Source of the DNA: JBGSYJ01 sp041748075 | Lineage (GTDB): Bacteria; Acidobacteriota; Thermoanaerobaculia; Gp7-AA8 | NCBI GenBank assembly: GCA_041748075.1 | Contig: JBGTDX010000061.1 | Coordinates: 1-36,239 of the forward strand | Direction of reading: 5' to 3' | Length of the DNA: 36,239 nucleotides | Shown here: piece by piece, positions 14,914 to 22,605 of the stretch | How the letters are laid out: every line of letters begins with the position of its first letter | Position numbering within the stretch: the stretch's first letter is position 1 | Notes under the pieces: generated by a model | What the model saw: the letters and a program-made list of their open reading frames with translations, nothing else | The model's database searches: none | Told to the model about the DNA's origin: nothing | Made by a program: the position numbers and the translations under genes

Positions 14914-17754
14914 TCAGGCTTCTTCGGACACGAGCACCGCGACCGGGAACTCGGAGAATACCTCCGCGAGCGCCAACTGGTTTCGCCGCCTTTCGAGCTG
15001 TTCTCCCGTGAAGACGTTGCTCCACCGTCGCGGAGCGTCCTCCGGGAGAGTCAGAGACGTTGATCTCCATGTCTTCACTCCGAGGGGCAGGCCGCGGGGA
15101 GATGAGAGCTGTGAGATCAGGCGTGGCGCTGCGGTGACCAGCCACGCGTCTCCATCCCTCCTGGTGAAAGCGACGACATTCTTCTTCAGTGCTCCGCGGA
15201 CCTGCAGCGGCGCGTAATTGGCGCGTTCGAAAAAGCCCGCGAGCCGCGTTCTCAATTGCAGGAGACGGCTCGTCGTGAAGAGCTTGATCCGTCCGTCGCG
15301 CCAGTTTCCGAGCATCTCGGAGACGCTTGTGTCCTCGATCGAGTCGAGCATTGACATCCGCAGGTCGTAATCGACGGGCCGCCGATTGTCGGGGTCGACC
15401 AGACTGAGGTCCCACATCTCGGTTCCCCGGTAGAAATCCGGAACTCCGGGGGAGGTCGCTTTGAGTGCAACCTGCGAGATGCTGTTGAGGAAGCCGTAAT
15501 ACGCAATTTTCTCCTGGAGCCTCAGGAAGTCGTCCAGAAATCCATCTTTGCTCTTGCGGAGAATCCTTCTGGCGAAACCGGTGAGCGCCTCTTCATACTC
15601 GTCATCGGGCCTCAACCATGTCGTATGCAGCTTCGCCTCGCGCGAGGCCTTGATCAGAAACTGCTCGAGCCGTTCCGGAAGTCCGGATACGTCCCTCTTG
15701 TCGAGAGGCCAGACTCCCGCCAGCGTCTGGTAGATGAGGATCTCTTCATTCGGGTGCGGAACGGGTCGTCCGCGCACCGCCCTCTTCTTTTTCTCGTTCA
15801 TCCGCATCCAGCGCGGTACCGCGGAGCTCCAGGTGCCTGCAAGCTCGCTGATGACGTTGATGCGCGCCCGGACGTCCTCGCTCCGTTTCGTGTCGTGAGT
15901 GGAGGTGCCGTTGAGCGCATGCGGCCAGCGCTCTGCACGCTCGGTGTTGAACTCGTGGAACTGGTCGACGGCGCGGGAAACGTCACTCGATGGTTCTCCG
16001 CCGACTTCGTTCATCGAGATTAGGCGGTTGTAAATGTAGAAGCTCGTATCCTCGACACCCTTCGCCATCACCGGTCCGGTGAACTGCTGCCATCGCATCA
16101 CGAACCCGAGCCACTCATCACGGCGGTCCTCGGCATATGCCGGCATCTCCAGCAGCAGAACACTGCGCACGAACTCGATCGCACGGGGACTGAGCATCGG
16201 AACCTGGCTCGCGCGCCCGACCGCCTCTTCGATGTAGTGGCGGTCCTCCGCCGAGATCGTGTAGTCCCTCGTGTATGTGCGATAGACCCGTAGGAATGCG
16301 GTGATCTCCACGAGTGCCTTCGAGATCTGCCGCGCGCGCACGTCGCGCGCGTGTCTGTCGACGCGGGCCATGCTGATCAGCTCATCGCTGAGCCGGCGGA
16401 CGTCGCCCCAGAACAGGTCGTCGAGCACCTGCTTCTTTTTCTCGTAGACGAGCTCGTCGAAGTCTCCGACTCCGGTGAGACGGCGGTAATTGCGGCCTAG
16501 CGTCTCGAGGCCCGCGGGATCGACGAACACCAGATTCACGGCAGCGAGGTAGTCGTATCCGCTGGTGCCATGAGTTGCGAAATCCTCGCGCAGATGCTCC
16601 TCTTGCCCGAGAATTTTCTCAACGACCACGTAGAACCCCGGCCGGGCAGGATCGCCCTTCCAGCCGGGCACGGCCGACTGCTGCAGGCGTTCGAGGTAGC
16701 GTGCAGGATCCAACAGCCCATCAATGTGATCGATTCGAAGTCCGGTAACGAGGCCCTCGCGGATCAGCGCCATGATCAGAACATGGCGTTCACGAAAGAC
16801 TTCCTCCTCTTCCACACGCACGCCTACCAGGTCTGTAATGTCGAAGAATCGCCGGTAATTGATCTCGTCCGCGGCCCGCCGCCAATACGCCAGGCGGTAG
16901 ACCTGTTCCTCGAGAATCGAATCGAGCTCGTCAAAGCTACCCGGGTTGCCCGGTGTCCCGTTGAGCGTGGCCAGGCGCGCATCCAGCCGTTGCCGGAATG
17001 CATCTCGCGTCGTGTAGAGCGTCCAGAGCTTGTCCCAGATCCTGCGGCGCCGGGTGTGAAAATCTTCCTGAGCCAGGTCCCCGTCCTCGTGGCCGGCAGT
17101 CAGATCGTTCAGTTCATCGTAGATCGCACGGCTCGTGTCGCTCACACGCGCCATCCCGGCTAGCTCATCTCCCAGGATCCGCAGCCAGGATCGCGGTGAA
17201 ACAGGGATCTTCAGTTCGTAGTACCGAACGGCGATTCCATCCTTGTCCAGCTCGATCCTGATCTCGCCCGATTCGAGAACGGCACCGTAGACCTGTCCCA
17301 GAACGGGAAGCAGGATTTTGTCGCTCAGGGTGCCCTTTCCTGTCGTTGGATCCCAGTCGATATCGAAGTAGCGGGCGTAGCGGGAGCTCCGCCCGTTCTC
17401 GAGCAGATCGGTCCACCATGGATTGTCCGTACTCGCCGCCATGTGATTCGGGACGATGTCGAGCAGCAAGCCCATGTCGTGGCTCCGGAGGACACTCGAC
17501 AGTTCCGCGAAACCGCGCGCTCCGCCGAGTTCGCGGCTCACACGGCTGGGGTCGGCAACGTCGTAGCCATGCGTGCTTCCCGACCGGGCAGTCAGCGAGG
17601 GAGATGCGTAAATGTCTCCAATTCCGAGACGGGAGAGATACGGAGTGATGTCGACTGCATCGGAGAATCCGAACTCCGCGTTGAACTGGATGCGATATGT
17701 CGAGCTCGGAATTCGAGCTCGGTGCTGTGTCGGTCTGGGATTGCGGCGAGGCAT
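14914..17754 (-). CDS. treY: Malto-oligosyltrehalose synthase
   Basis: TreY (GH13 subfamily 26) turns the reducing-end alpha-1,4 bond of a linear glucan into an alpha,alpha-1,1 bond, giving maltooligosyl-trehalose for TreZ. The 946 residues start STYRIQFNAEFGF (18-30), typical for TreY. Region I is DIVPNHMA (99-106). The nucleophile Asp342 lies in GLRIDHIDGLLDP, the acid/base Glu379 in FYVVVEK and the third Asp in the NGTSTHDTKRSEDVRAR stretch in the second half, so the catalytic set is complete. The ATG is 9 bp after the GH57 gene, which implies one transcript. The enzyme is cytoplasmic, with no signal peptide. It lies about 6 kb from treZ, unusual because the two are commonly adjacent. Confidence 0.95.
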   Translation of the reverse strand: MPRRNPRPTQHRARIPSSTYRIQFNAEFGFSDAVDITPYLSRLGIGDIYASPSLTARSGSTHGYDVADPSRVSRELGGARGFAELSSVLRSHDMGLLLDIVPNHMAASTDNPWWTDLLENGRSSRYARYFDIDWDPTTGKGTLSDKILLPVLGQVYGAVLESGEIRIELDKDGIAVRYYELKIPVSPRSWLRILGDELAGMARVSDTSRAIYDELNDLTAGHEDGDLAQEDFHTRRRRIWDKLWTLYTTRDAFRQRLDARLATLNGTPGNPGSFDELDSILEEQVYRLAYWRRAADEINYRRFFDITDLVGVRVEEEEVFRERHVLIMALIREGLVTGLRIDHIDGLLDPARYLERLQQSAVPGWKGDPARPGFYVVVEKILGQEEHLREDFATHGTSGYDYLAAVNLVFVDPAGLETLGRNYRRLTGVGDFDELVYEKKKQVLDDLFWGDVRRLSDELISMARVDRHARDVRARQISKALVEITAFLRVYRTYTRDYTISAEDRHYIEEAVGRASQVPMLSPRAIEFVRSVLLLEMPAYAEDRRDEWLGFVMRWQQFTGPVMAKGVEDTSFYIYNRLISMNEVGGEPSSDVSRAVDQFHEFNTERAERWPHALNGTSTHDTKRSEDVRARINVISELAGTWSSAVPRWMRMNEKKKRAVRGRPVPHPNEEILIYQTLAGVWPLDKRDVSGLPERLEQFLIKASREAKLHTTWLRPDDEYEEALTGFARRILRKSKDGFLDDFLRLQEKIAYYGFLNSISQVALKATSPGVPDFYRGTEMWDLSLVDPDNRRPVDYDLRMSMLDSIEDTSVSEMLGNWRDGRIKLFTTSRLLQLRTRLAGFFERANYAPLQVRGALKKNVVAFTRRDGDAWLVTAAPRLISQLSSPRGLPLGVKTWRSTSLTLPEDAPRRWSNVFTGEQLERRRNQLALAEVFSEFPVAVLVSEEA

Positions 17755-17763
17755 CGTGTCAGC

Positions 17764-20187
17764 TCAGTTCGCACCGAAGGCCAGATTTTCCCCCAGCGAT
17801 TCGAAAGTTTCGATCCAGCGTGCCGCGAGTGGCTCTCCATCGACCTGGTTCTGCAGGACCGAGGGAAGCCAGGCGAGCTTCTGGCGGTACCAGGCATTCT
17901 GGACTTTCCATACGGGAACTTCGAAAGGCAGGTTGCGCGCCAACGCGGCTGCATCACGAAGCTGCTCGAGCCTCTCGAGACTCGAGGGCGCATCCTCCCA
18001 CTCCTCGGCCTTCCGCTCGATCATCTGCTGGAATTTGTAGGAGAGGGATGTTGCGTCGAGCTGTACACCCGCCTTGATCGCCTCGTCGATGAGCCGCTGG
18101 ATCCCGGCGACGGGAAGGTCGTCCTGGTCCGCGGCCCTGCGGAGATTGAGATTGAGCGCCACCTCAGCCGTCCTGCGAAAAATGGGTGGAGGTGGAACGC
18201 TCATCTCGGATTGAAACAGCAGCGTCGACCGGTGTTGCTCATACAGCTGGCGATATGTGGCCTCAGCTTCGCGGATGGTTGACTCCCAGATCCGGTCCGC
18301 GATCTTCTGTTGCTCGTCGAGAAAGAGCGACTTGATCGAAAAGGTCAGAACGCCGAAATGTTTATCCAGTTGACGTACCACGGTGGCGAAGTCATTGTGC
18401 GCGAGCGGATCGGCGAGATCGGATACCAGCCTCTCGTATTCCTGATCACCGCGATACGGACGCACGCCTCCACTCAGACTGAGCTCCCCCATGTAGAGAA
18501 GCCCGAAGCTAAGCGAAGCGGATTGGCGCGTGATGAGCGAGGTGACCTTCAGGCGCCCCACGGCCGTGCGACTCCTTCCGGCCTCGAAAATCTGCAGATC
18601 TTCCCGCTGAACCTCATAGCAGTAGATCCTGCTCTGATCGGCGTAATTCTCGAACAGGGAAGAGACGGCGTAGTGGGCACCCACCTTTGGAAGGTCGACG
18701 ATCGCAGGTTTGGCGAGCTTGTCGTAGATCTCCCGGCCGTTGCCTTTCTCGGGAGTGTTGCTTGTGGCGGACTCGAGCCCGCGGAGCAACGCCGGCTCGA
18801 GTGACTCTCCGAACAGGCTGTCGGCAAGCTGAACGACGCGCGCCGCGTACTGGATCACCTGAACCGTTTCAATACCGGAGATATCGGAGAAGAACCACCC
18901 GCAGCTCGTGTACATGAGCATCGCGTAACGCTGCAGCTCCATGAGTTCGAGAGCCTCGGTTTCCTGCTCGGACGTGAGCGAGTCCTTCGCATGCTTCTCG
19001 AAAAAACGGCGGACCCCCTCAGTGGAGCGGTCGCTGATGACCTCAATATAGGCATCGCGGGCACGCCAGGGATCGTGAAAAAAGCTTGCTGCGGCACGCT
19101 CGAATCGGGACGCAACCTCGTCGCGCAGCCCGTCGAGGGCTTTCCGCAGAGGTCGGCGCCATTCCTGGTTCCAGCCCGCTTCCCCTCCGCTGCACCCGCA
19201 GTGATCGCGCCAGCGCTCGACTCCATGGCTGCAGCTCCATGATGTGTTCTCGGCGATCTCGACTTCCCACGCCGGAGGATGCAACTCGAGAAACTCCCCG
19301 TAGTTCGTCAATTGGATCGTGGGATCTTTGTCGAGATACTCGAGGGCGTACGCGAGCGCCATGTCGCCGTGCGGGTGGTGGTGACCGTAGGTCTCGCCAT
19401 CGGTTGCGACATGCATGAGCTGCGGCTCCTCCCGGTCTTCCGAGAAGCCGCTCATCAGCCGGTTCGCGAAGTCCTCACCGCGTGTGAGCAGCCGCTCGAA
19501 CGCCACAGCGCGCGAAATCGGACCGTCGTAGAAAAACAGATTGATAGTCCGTCCAGAGGGAAGGTTGGCCAGGTAAGCGCGGGTGGGGTCGACGTGCGAC
19601 CCGTTGACGTCGGTCCATTTCTGTTTGCCGATCTCCCGGATCCGTGCCGCCTGATGCGGCGCGAGAATCGTGAACAGGATCCCCTGTTCTGCGAGCACTT
19701 CGAGTGTCTCGACGTCGACGGCGGTCTCCGGAAGCCACATCCCTTCCGGCTTGCGTCCGAAGCGCCGCTCGAAGTCGTGAATCCCCCAGCAAGCCTGGGT
19801 CTCCTTGTCGCGTCGATTCGCGAGAGGAAGGATCATGTGGCTGTAGGCCTGGGCGATCGCCGAGCCGTGTCCGGAGAAGTGGCCCATGCTTTCGCGGTCC
19901 GCCTCGAGAATGGCCTGGTAGGTCTCTGGAGCTGCCTCTTTCATCCACGCCAGGAGAGTCGCGCCGAAGTTGAAGCTGATGCGGGCGTAGTTGTTGACGA
20001 TCTTGACGATGCGGCCGTGGTCGTCGAGGATCCGCGAGGTCGCATTCGGGGCGTAGCACTCGGCCGTGATGCGCTCGTTCCAGTCGTGATGGGGAAAGGC
20101 CGATTCCTGCCGTTCGATAGCTTCGAGCCAGGGATTCTCGCGTGCGGGCTGGTAGAAGTGAGAGTGAACCGTGATGTACCGTTTCAT
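17764..20187 (-). CDS. GH57-type glycoside hydrolase with DUF3536 region
   Basis: The 807-residue protein belongs to the GH57-like alpha-amylase/branching group with a C-terminal DUF3536 region. The N-terminal barrel has the HSHFYQPAREN motif (8-18), GMWLPETAVD with candidate nucleophile Glu154, and ATDGETYGHHHPHGD with candidate acid Asp263. DUF3536 follows from about 340 and contains CSHGVERWRDHCGC and an SCGWFFSD segment. GH57 enzymes cleave or rearrange alpha-1,4 or alpha-1,6 glucans; the precise activity of the DUF3536 group is not established to my knowledge. No signal peptide is seen, so it should act in the cytoplasm on the same glucans as TreY. A TAAAGT box lies 9 nt before the ATG. 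Confidence 0.88.
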   Translation of the reverse strand: MKRYITVHSHFYQPARENPWLEAIERQESAFPHHDWNERITAECYAPNATSRILDDHGRIVKIVNNYARISFNFGATLLAWMKEAAPETYQAILEADRESMGHFSGHGSAIAQAYSHMILPLANRRDKETQACWGIHDFERRFGRKPEGMWLPETAVDVETLEVLAEQGILFTILAPHQAARIREIGKQKWTDVNGSHVDPTRAYLANLPSGRTINLFFYDGPISRAVAFERLLTRGEDFANRLMSGFSEDREEPQLMHVATDGETYGHHHPHGDMALAYALEYLDKDPTIQLTNYGEFLELHPPAWEVEIAENTSWSCSHGVERWRDHCGCSGGEAGWNQEWRRPLRKALDGLRDEVASRFERAAASFFHDPWRARDAYIEVISDRSTEGVRRFFEKHAKDSLTSEQETEALELMELQRYAMLMYTSCGWFFSDISGIETVQVIQYAARVVQLADSLFGESLEPALLRGLESATSNTPEKGNGREIYDKLAKPAIVDLPKVGAHYAVSSLFENYADQSRIYCYEVQREDLQIFEAGRSRTAVGRLKVTSLITRQSASLSFGLLYMGELSLSGGVRPYRGDQEYERLVSDLADPLAHNDFATVVRQLDKHFGVLTFSIKSLFLDEQQKIADRIWESTIREAEATYRQLYEQHRSTLLFQSEMSVPPPPIFRRTAEVALNLNLRRAADQDDLPVAGIQRLIDEAIKAGVQLDATSLSYKFQQMIERKAEEWEDAPSSLERLEQLRDAAALARNLPFEVPVWKVQNAWYRQKLAWLPSVLQNQVDGEPLAARWIETFESLGENLAFGAN

Positions 20188-20196
20188 CGGGGACGA

Positions 20197-20205
20197 ACTT
20201 TACCA
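20197..20205 (-). promoter_or_regulatory. Extended -10 box of the GH57-treY transcript
   Basis: On the minus strand TGGTAAAGT (extended -10, TGn plus TAAAGT) ends 9 nt before the ATG at 20187. The spacer TCGTCCCCG has no Shine-Dalgarno sequence. No clear -35 is seen. Confidence 0.4.
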
Positions 20206-20211
20206 GACCCA

Positions 20212-20380
20212 GCCGCTGCCCACCCGGTTGTGAGTTCTGCCCACCCGCCCGCCCGCACGGTTCTGGGTTCTGAGTCCCCCGCCCCTCGTTCAACAGGCTG
20301 AGCGCCTTCAGCGGACGGAGACTCATCCTGACCCGTTCACCGCCCGTTCATCACCCTGAGATGCAGTCCTGGCTAGCACA
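20212..20380. repeat. C-rich degenerate repeat patch
   Basis: GCCCACCCG occurs at 20218-20226 and 20239-20247, with GTTCTG-type words and a CCCGCCCGCCCG run between them, then pieces of the TTCAACAGGCTGAG and TCATCCTGA repeat families. No gene is seen. This marks the border between the glucan locus and the accessory patch. Confidence 0.4.
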
Positions 20381-20448
20381 CGATGGCAACGAGGCTGCCA
20401 ACGGCCCATGCCGGCAGGGAATCTGCTAACCTTCCCCCGGAGGCTTCG

Positions 20449-21162
20449 GTGACTGCGTTCGACCTGTACGGGGGAGAGGATCCGCGCGATATCCCTGCGT
20501 ACTCATTCCGAGAGGTTGCGCTCAGCGTCGGTGTACCCACCTCGACACTCCGTGCCTGGTGTGTCGGCCAGTCGAACTTCCGTCCCCTCCTCGTTCTACC
20601 GGATGTATACCGATCAACGCGCGCACTCTCTTTCTTCAACCTCATCGAAGCGAACGTAATCGCAGAACTGCGACGCGTGCATGAAGTTCCGATGCCGCGC
20701 GTGCGCGCAGCATTCCAGTTTCTCTACGAGAACGTCAAGGTGGAGCACCCCCTCGTCGAAACCGTACTGTCGGTGACGCCGAATCATCAGGTGTACATCG
20801 AGCACGAGAGCCGCCGAATCGACATCTCGGCAGGTGGACAGTGGCCGCTCGATCAGGTGATTGTGAATCTCCTGACCAGAGTGCACCGAGGCAAACGTGG
20901 GATCGTTACATTTTTCCCGCGTGTCTCGCAGGCGCCTTCTCGGAGGATTCCTCCCGCGGAGTACGCGCCGATTGTGGTCGATCCCGAAATTTGTTTCGGC
21001 CGTCCCGTTCTGGCCGGGACAGCGATTCCTACGGACGTGATCGCGGACCGCTATCTCGGCGGCGACAGCATCCGAAAGATGGCGGAGGACTACAATCTCC
21101 CGGAAGAGCAAATCGCGGCCGCGCTCCGATTCGAACGAGTATCAAAAGCTCACGCAGCTTGA
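20449..21162 (+). CDS. DUF433-domain antitoxin with N-terminal MerR-like helix-turn-helix
   Basis: From GTG 20449 the protein has 237 residues. A MerR-like DNA-binding motif (AYSFREVALSVGVPTSTLRAW, about 17-38) is followed by a middle region and a DUF433 domain near the C-terminus (IVVDPEICFGRPVLAGTAIP). DUF433 proteins are commonly antitoxins paired with PIN-like toxins, and the helix-turn-helix suggests that it represses its own operon. GTG 20449 is chosen because CCGGAGG lies 5 bases upstream and a TGCTAACCT extended -10 box is at 20424-20432. An ATG at 20383 would lie upstream of both and would add 22 residues of low character. The PIN-like gene follows in another frame. Confidence 0.8.
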   Translation: MTAFDLYGGEDPRDIPAYSFREVALSVGVPTSTLRAWCVGQSNFRPLLVLPDVYRSTRALSFFNLIEANVIAELRRVHEVPMPRVRAAFQFLYENVKVEHPLVETVLSVTPNHQVYIEHESRRIDISAGGQWPLDQVIVNLLTRVHRGKRGIVTFFPRVSQAPSRRIPPAEYAPIVVDPEICFGRPVLAGTAIPTDVIADRYLGGDSIRKMAEDYNLPEEQIAAALRFERVSKAHAA

Positions 21163-21199
21163 TCCAGCGGGCTTCACCTACTTCTTCGACTCGACGAAC

Positions 21200-21499
21200 A
21201 TGGTACGCGAGCTCGCTGAAGCTCTGCATCAGCGGGGCCGTCTCGTCTACATGCACAACCAGGTGTTTCCGGACCGGACTCCGGATCATGTATGGATTCC
21301 ATACGTGGCGGATCGTGGGTGGATCATACTCACCCGCGACCGGCGATTACGCTCCCGTCACCTCGAATGGATGGCTCTTCTCAGAGCGAAGGCACGGGTG
21401 CTCTGGTTCAAAGGCGACCGGGCCTCCAACATTGAGATCATGGAAGGATTTCTTCAAGCGTTGCATGCAGCAGGCATGTACTTTGAGGCGTCTCGCTGA
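21200..21499 (+). CDS. PIN-like (DUF5615-type) toxin, start uncertain
   Basis: The 99-residue reading from ATG 21200 contains DRTPDHVWIPYVADRGWIILTRDRRLRSR, broken here as DRTPDHVWIPYVADRGW then IILTRDRRLRS, which is the core of PIN-like DUF5615/Mut7-C toxins that act as ribonucleases. Family members start with a strand such as FLLDEN, whose Asp is part of the active site. Here the equivalent TYFFDSTN is encoded in frame just upstream of the ATG (21176-21199), and that open frame continues into the antitoxin gene with no ATG, GTG or TTG. The true product may begin upstream by another mechanism. Its 3' end overlaps the convergent lipoprotein gene by 46 bp. The family call is good and the start is not. 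Confidence 0.7.
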   Translation: MVRELAEALHQRGRLVYMHNQVFPDRTPDHVWIPYVADRGWIILTRDRRLRSRHLEWMALLRAKARVLWFKGDRASNIEIMEGFLQALHAAGMYFEASR

Positions 21500-22113
21500 G
21501 CTCCGTATCGCGTCGTGCTGTAGACACCTCGATCCTCCCATCCCAGCAGATACGATATCTTTTTCGCATAGGCCTCCTCGGCTGCTCCCGACTTCGGAAA
21601 CTCGCGAATGATTCGGTCGCACCACTGGACCGCCATGTCTTCCTTCGGGAGCCAAGAGGAATCTATTGTGAAACCTCTCGCTTCACTGCCCCAGAAATCT
21701 GCATGCCGCATGTATGCTTGCGCCACCGGAGAGGTAATCTCCTTTCTCGAAATATCAGTTACTACTTGTCGGATCTGCCCGAGCATCTCAGCCGCCGTTT
21801 TACCCTGAGGACTGTCCGGAAATTCCTTCACGAGCCGTTCTAGGTCTTGAGCAGCGATTCCGTAGCGACCTTCATCGGCCGCAATATTCGAGAGCCAGTA
21901 CAAGGCCTCAGCCCGGTGCTCCTTTGCCGTATCCTCATTTCGATAGATCGTAAAGAGAACCTGCTTTGCTTCACTCGCTAAACCATGGTCGTACAGCATC
22001 TGCGCTTCAGCCACCTGCTTGGCGGGATCGTCAGGCGTGACCACGGATGCCGGTTCATCTCGACATCCCAACATTAGCACCGCCGTGATCACAGCTAGGT
22101 ATTGGCTCCGCAT
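21454..22113 (-). CDS. Lipoprotein with TPR-like repeats
   Basis: The 219-residue protein opens with a lipoprotein signal, MRSQYLAVITAVLMLGC, in which Cys17 in LMLGC would be lipidated after cleavage. The mature part has helical repeats of TPR type (AQMLYDHGLASEAKQVLFTI, then AEALYWLSNIAADEGRYGIA, then AAQDLERLVKEFPDSPQG), as in YbgF/YfiO-like periplasmic scaffold proteins. It is therefore expected on a membrane facing the periplasm, binding other proteins. The ATG at 22113 follows GAGGTG at good spacing. Function is unknown. The gene stands alone in the accessory patch, and its last 46 bp overlap the convergent PIN-like gene. Confidence 0.8.
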   Translation of the reverse strand: MRSQYLAVITAVLMLGCRDEPASVVTPDDPAKQVAEAQMLYDHGLASEAKQVLFTIYRNEDTAKEHRAEALYWLSNIAADEGRYGIAAQDLERLVKEFPDSPQGKTAAEMLGQIRQVVTDISRKEITSPVAQAYMRHADFWGSEARGFTIDSSWLPKEDMAVQWCDRIIREFPKSGAAEEAYAKKISYLLGWEDRGVYSTTRYGAQRDASKYMPAACNA

Positions 22114-22152
22114 CGATTCACCTCACGTTTGAAATGTAGTAACCAACATAGC

Positions 22153-22247
22153 TCACGCCGCCCACCCCGGCGCCAACGCCTCGGCCTGCTCCAGCACCGT
22201 CTGCGTCGCCTTCTCCTGTTTGTCCGGACCCGCGGCCTGGGTCCGAG
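22153..22247 (-). pseudogene. Remnant resembling the C-terminal tip of type I restriction HsdR
   Basis: Read on the minus strand this stretch gives about 30 codons ending in TGA at 22153-22155. It includes PDKQEKATQTVLEQAEALA followed by PGWAA. From memory of the family, type I restriction R subunits (HsdR) often end with this PDKQ-x-AT-x-x-VL-x-QAE pattern. No upstream part of such a gene is present: the frame is cut at the edge of the MITE at 22250. I read it as the 3' scar of a lost restriction gene, not an expressed gene. Confidence 0.5.
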
Positions 22248-22249
22248 GG

Positions 22250-22480
22250 GTCAGACGTGTTTTTCCAAGTGACTTATTCGTAGTCGACGCCATTCACCAG
22301 CTACAAATGTATCGTTCAGCACACCGCGGGTGAGGTCGCCCGCCCTGGTTCGACGGAATGAGGATCGCTTCGAACTCCAGACGTGCTGTTTGCTCGGAGG
22401 GTCAGACGTTGCCCGCGATGCTCCATGACCATTACGTTCGGTCACATGGCGAATAAGTCACTTGGAAAGACGCGTCTGAC
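22250..22480. mobile_element. 231-bp MITE-like element with 31-bp inverted ends
   Basis: The left end (22250-22280) and right end (22450-22480) are inverted complements over 31 bp with two mismatches. The inner 18 bp, TTCCAAGTGACTTATTCG, is perfect, and each outer end reads GTCAGACG. The interior is about 170 bp with no convincing gene: a 64-codon minus-strand frame covers most of it but resembles nothing I know. Elements with GGGTCAGACG ends are typical non-autonomous relatives of REP-associated (Y1/IS200-like) transposase units. No transposase is present. The rest of 22114-22605 holds only the HsdR-like remnant, C-rich direct repeats and the promoter of the next gene. Confidence 0.75.
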
Positions 22481-22481
22481 T

Positions 22482-22532
22482 CGTCTGACTCCAAGCCCCC
22501 CCGTCTGACCCCAAGCCCCCCCAAGCCCCTCC
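22482..22532. repeat. Direct repeats CGTCTGACYCCAAGCCCCCC
   Basis: Two adjacent copies (22482-22501 and 22502-22521) differ by one base, and a partial third (CCAAGCCCCTCC) follows. They contain the GTCTGAC end word of the adjoining MITE, so they may be degenerate element ends. Confidence 0.6.
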
Positions 22533-22580
22533 TTTCGTCTTCACAGCAAAGTAGAAATCACAGGCTTGGTCCCAACTTCC

Positions 22581-22589
22581 TGATAACCT
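22581..22589 (+). promoter_or_regulatory. Extended -10 box of the BAAT-like gene
   Basis: TGATAACCT (TGn plus TAACCT) lies 8 bases before the GGAGG site and 17 bases before the ATG. The same TGnTAACCT word precedes the DUF433 gene. No -35 consensus is visible. Confidence 0.4.
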
Positions 22590-22605
22590 GACCTTCGGAG
22601 GTGCG

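Noticed and set aside
19279..20301. 340-codon plus-strand frame opposite the GH57 gene
   Set aside because: The opposite strand has intact GH57 motifs; this frame has none.
21157..21166. RF2-like +1 frameshift site at the antitoxin stop (GCT TGA T)
   Set aside because: The true RF2 site is CTT TGA C; here re-pairing of the Ala tRNA on CTT would be poor and no Shine-Dalgarno-like stimulator is seen, so it is only one of several explanations for the toxin start.
22251..22445. 64-codon minus-strand frame inside the MITE
   Set aside because: It runs through the inverted end and resembles no transposase; treated as element interior.
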